From: Thermoactinomyces sp. DSM 45891
GTDB lineage: Bacteria; Bacillota; Bacilli; Thermoactinomycetales; Thermoactinomycetaceae
Assembly: GCF_900119485.1 (NCBI RefSeq)
Contig: NZ_FPJZ01000034.1
Location: forward strand, 1 to 6,406
Direction: 5' to 3'
Length of the DNA stretch: 6,406 bases
In this document: positions 5,109 to 6,406 of the stretch, piece after piece
Numbering within the stretch: the first letter of the stretch is position 1
Layout of the letters: each line of letters opens with the position of its first letter
Translations under genes and position numbers: made by a program
Notes under the pieces: generated by a model
The model's database searches: none
What the model was told of the DNA's origin: nothing
Seen by the model: only the letters and a program-made list of their open reading frames with translations

Positions 5109-6406
5109 AAACATTATTTACAGAAGCGGTTGTTATTTCCATGGAAGAGGGCACTGCACCTATTCAAAATGGCAACATGGCAATCGAAGATGGCATTATT
5201 ACATATGTAGGCTCTGCATTAACAGTAGAGGAACAAGACCAATACGATGAAATTGTACCATGCAAAGGGAAAGCAATATTACCTGGCTTTGTAAATACAC
5301 ATGGTCACTTGGCTATGACATTATTACGCGGATACGCAGACGATCTTCCTTTGCAACAATGGCTTGAAAATGAAATATGGCCAATGGAAGGCAAAATGAC
5401 TGCTGAACATGTAACCGCAGGAGCAAATCTAGCGGTACTCGAGATGATTCAAGGTGGAACGACTACCTTTTTAGATATGTACGATAACATGGATGCAGTT
5501 GCGAATATAGTGGAGCAGACTGGGTTACGGGCACGTCTCACACGGAGATGCATTGGATTCGGGGATGATGCTCTTCGAAAAAGTAAACTAGAAGAAGCCA
5601 CTTCTTTTGCCAAACGATGGAACGGGGCTGCTGGGGGCCGGATCACAACGATGATGGCGCCTCATTCTCCCTATACTTGTGATCCTGCATTCATTCTCCA
5701 CTTTGTCGAAAAGGCGGCCGAACTAGGCCTCCCTATTCATACTCATATGTCCGAAACGAAAGCAGAAGTGGAATTAAATGTCCGTGAGTATGGAGCCAGA
5801 CCGGTTGAACATTTAGATCAATTGGGCTTCTTTGATATCCCATCTTTAGTTGCGCATGCTGTTCATCTCACAGAAGAAGAAGTGGAACTCCTTGCAAAAA
5901 AGAATGTTAAGATTGCCCATAATCCTGGGAGTAATCTGAAACTAGGCAGTGGTATTGCGCCTATTACTCAGATGATTGCTCATGGAATGCGGCCTAGCCT
6001 AGCCACAGATGGGGCGGCAAGTAATAACAATCTCGATTTATTAGAAGAAATCCAACTAGCCGCACTGATTCATAAAGGACATCTTCAAGACCCCCTCGCT
6101 GTTTCGGCTAAAACGGCGCTGGCAATGGGAACCCTTTATGGCGCAGAAGCCCTATTTTTAGACAGCGAAATCGGGACACTCGAAGTTGGCAAACAGGCTG
6201 ATTTTATTACCCTAGATCTAACCCAAGCACATATGCAGCCTCGTACCGATGTCGTTTCGCACATTGTCTACTCTGCAACCAGATCGGATGTACAAGATGT
6301 ATTCGTTCAAGGAATCCCACTCATGAAAAATCGCGAAATGCTTACAATTGACTCAGAAAAAGTGATTTTCGAAGCGAATCAAGCTTTTGAAAACTTACGG
6401 GGATAA
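5105..6406 (+). CDS. mtaD: 5-methylthioadenosine/S-adenosylhomocysteine deaminase
   Basis: A complete 433-residue amidohydrolase that deaminates MTA and SAH to their inosyl forms (methylthioinosine, S-inosylhomocysteine) in the cytoplasm. Visible residues: THGH with metal ligands H66 and H68; W86 and E95 (WPMEGKM) for substrate binding; APHSPYTC with H187; HTHMSET with metal ligand H214 and catalytic E217; ATDGAASNNNLD with metal ligand D302. The C-terminal IGTLEVGKQADFITLD returns to the beta-sandwich typical of the family. Assigned roles follow the Thermotoga MtaD structure. The related guanine or hydroxyatrazine hydrolases are less likely, given HSPYTC and SNNNLD. ATG overlaps the preceding TGA by four bases (ATGA); GGGGG (5094-5098) is its ribosome binding site, inside the polymerase gene. 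Stop TAA is the last codon of the window. Confidence 0.93.
   Translation: MKTLFTEAVVISMEEGTAPIQNGNMAIEDGIITYVGSALTVEEQDQYDEIVPCKGKAILPGFVNTHGHLAMTLLRGYADDLPLQQWLENEIWPMEGKMTAEHVTAGANLAVLEMIQGGTTTFLDMYDNMDAVANIVEQTGLRARLTRRCIGFGDDALRKSKLEEATSFAKRWNGAAGGRITTMMAPHSPYTCDPAFILHFVEKAAELGLPIHTHMSETKAEVELNVREYGARPVEHLDQLGFFDIPSLVAHAVHLTEEEVELLAKKNVKIAHNPGSNLKLGSGIAPITQMIAHGMRPSLATDGAASNNNLDLLEEIQLAALIHKGHLQDPLAVSAKTALAMGTLYGAEALFLDSEIGTLEVGKQADFITLDLTQAHMQPRTDVVSHIVYSATRSDVQDVFVQGIPLMKNREMLTIDSEKVIFEANQAFENLRG

Overview
The window looks like a chromosomal stretch of a low-GC, endospore-forming member of the Bacillales. The indicators are AT-rich intergenic DNA, strong AAGGAGG-type ribosome binding sites, a spore-surface-type collagen-like gene, sporulation-type promoters and a Lig/Pol pair without nuclease domain, as in Bacillus LigD. 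Genus is inference: a Brevibacillus-like or Bacillus cereus-like organism would fit, and the sequence does not decide.

Layout, left to right. (1) 1-1127, minus strand: 5' part of a collagen-like surface protein, cut by the left window edge. It has an N-terminal preface domain, 28 tandem GPQGxT-type hexapeptides, a 73-residue non-collagen module, then resumed collagen repeats. (2) 1128-1477: AT-rich divergent intergenic region with a short palindrome, a direct repeat and a possible 21-codon leader ORF. (3) 1478-2593, plus: secreted HEAFH zinc-metalloprotease-like protein of unrecognised family, closed by a strong bidirectional terminator (2641-2699). (4) 2733-2912, plus: doubtful small hypothetical ORF. 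(5) 2953-3849, plus: stand-alone ATP-dependent DNA ligase of the LigD ligase-domain type, preceded by a sigma-G-like promoter. (6) 3872-4072, minus: 66-residue protein, 48% proline, with a perfect Shine-Dalgarno and a sigma-K-like promoter. (7) 4179-5108, plus: stand-alone LigD polymerase (archaeo-eukaryotic primase) domain. (8) 5105-6406, plus: complete MTA/SAH deaminase (mtaD), overlapping the polymerase gene by ATGA.

The most notable feature is that the two halves of a LigD-type non-homologous end-joining enzyme, in the Lig-then-Pol order of the fused Bacillus protein, are separate genes with an oppositely oriented, probably spore-specific gene between them. The sigma-G-like promoter fits forespore expression of NHEJ, as known for B. 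subtilis ykoU/ykoV. Ku is not in the window. The collagen-like gene, the proline-rich gene and the ligase promoter together give the region a sporulation flavour; the polymerase gene is in turn coupled to a purine/sulfur-salvage enzyme.
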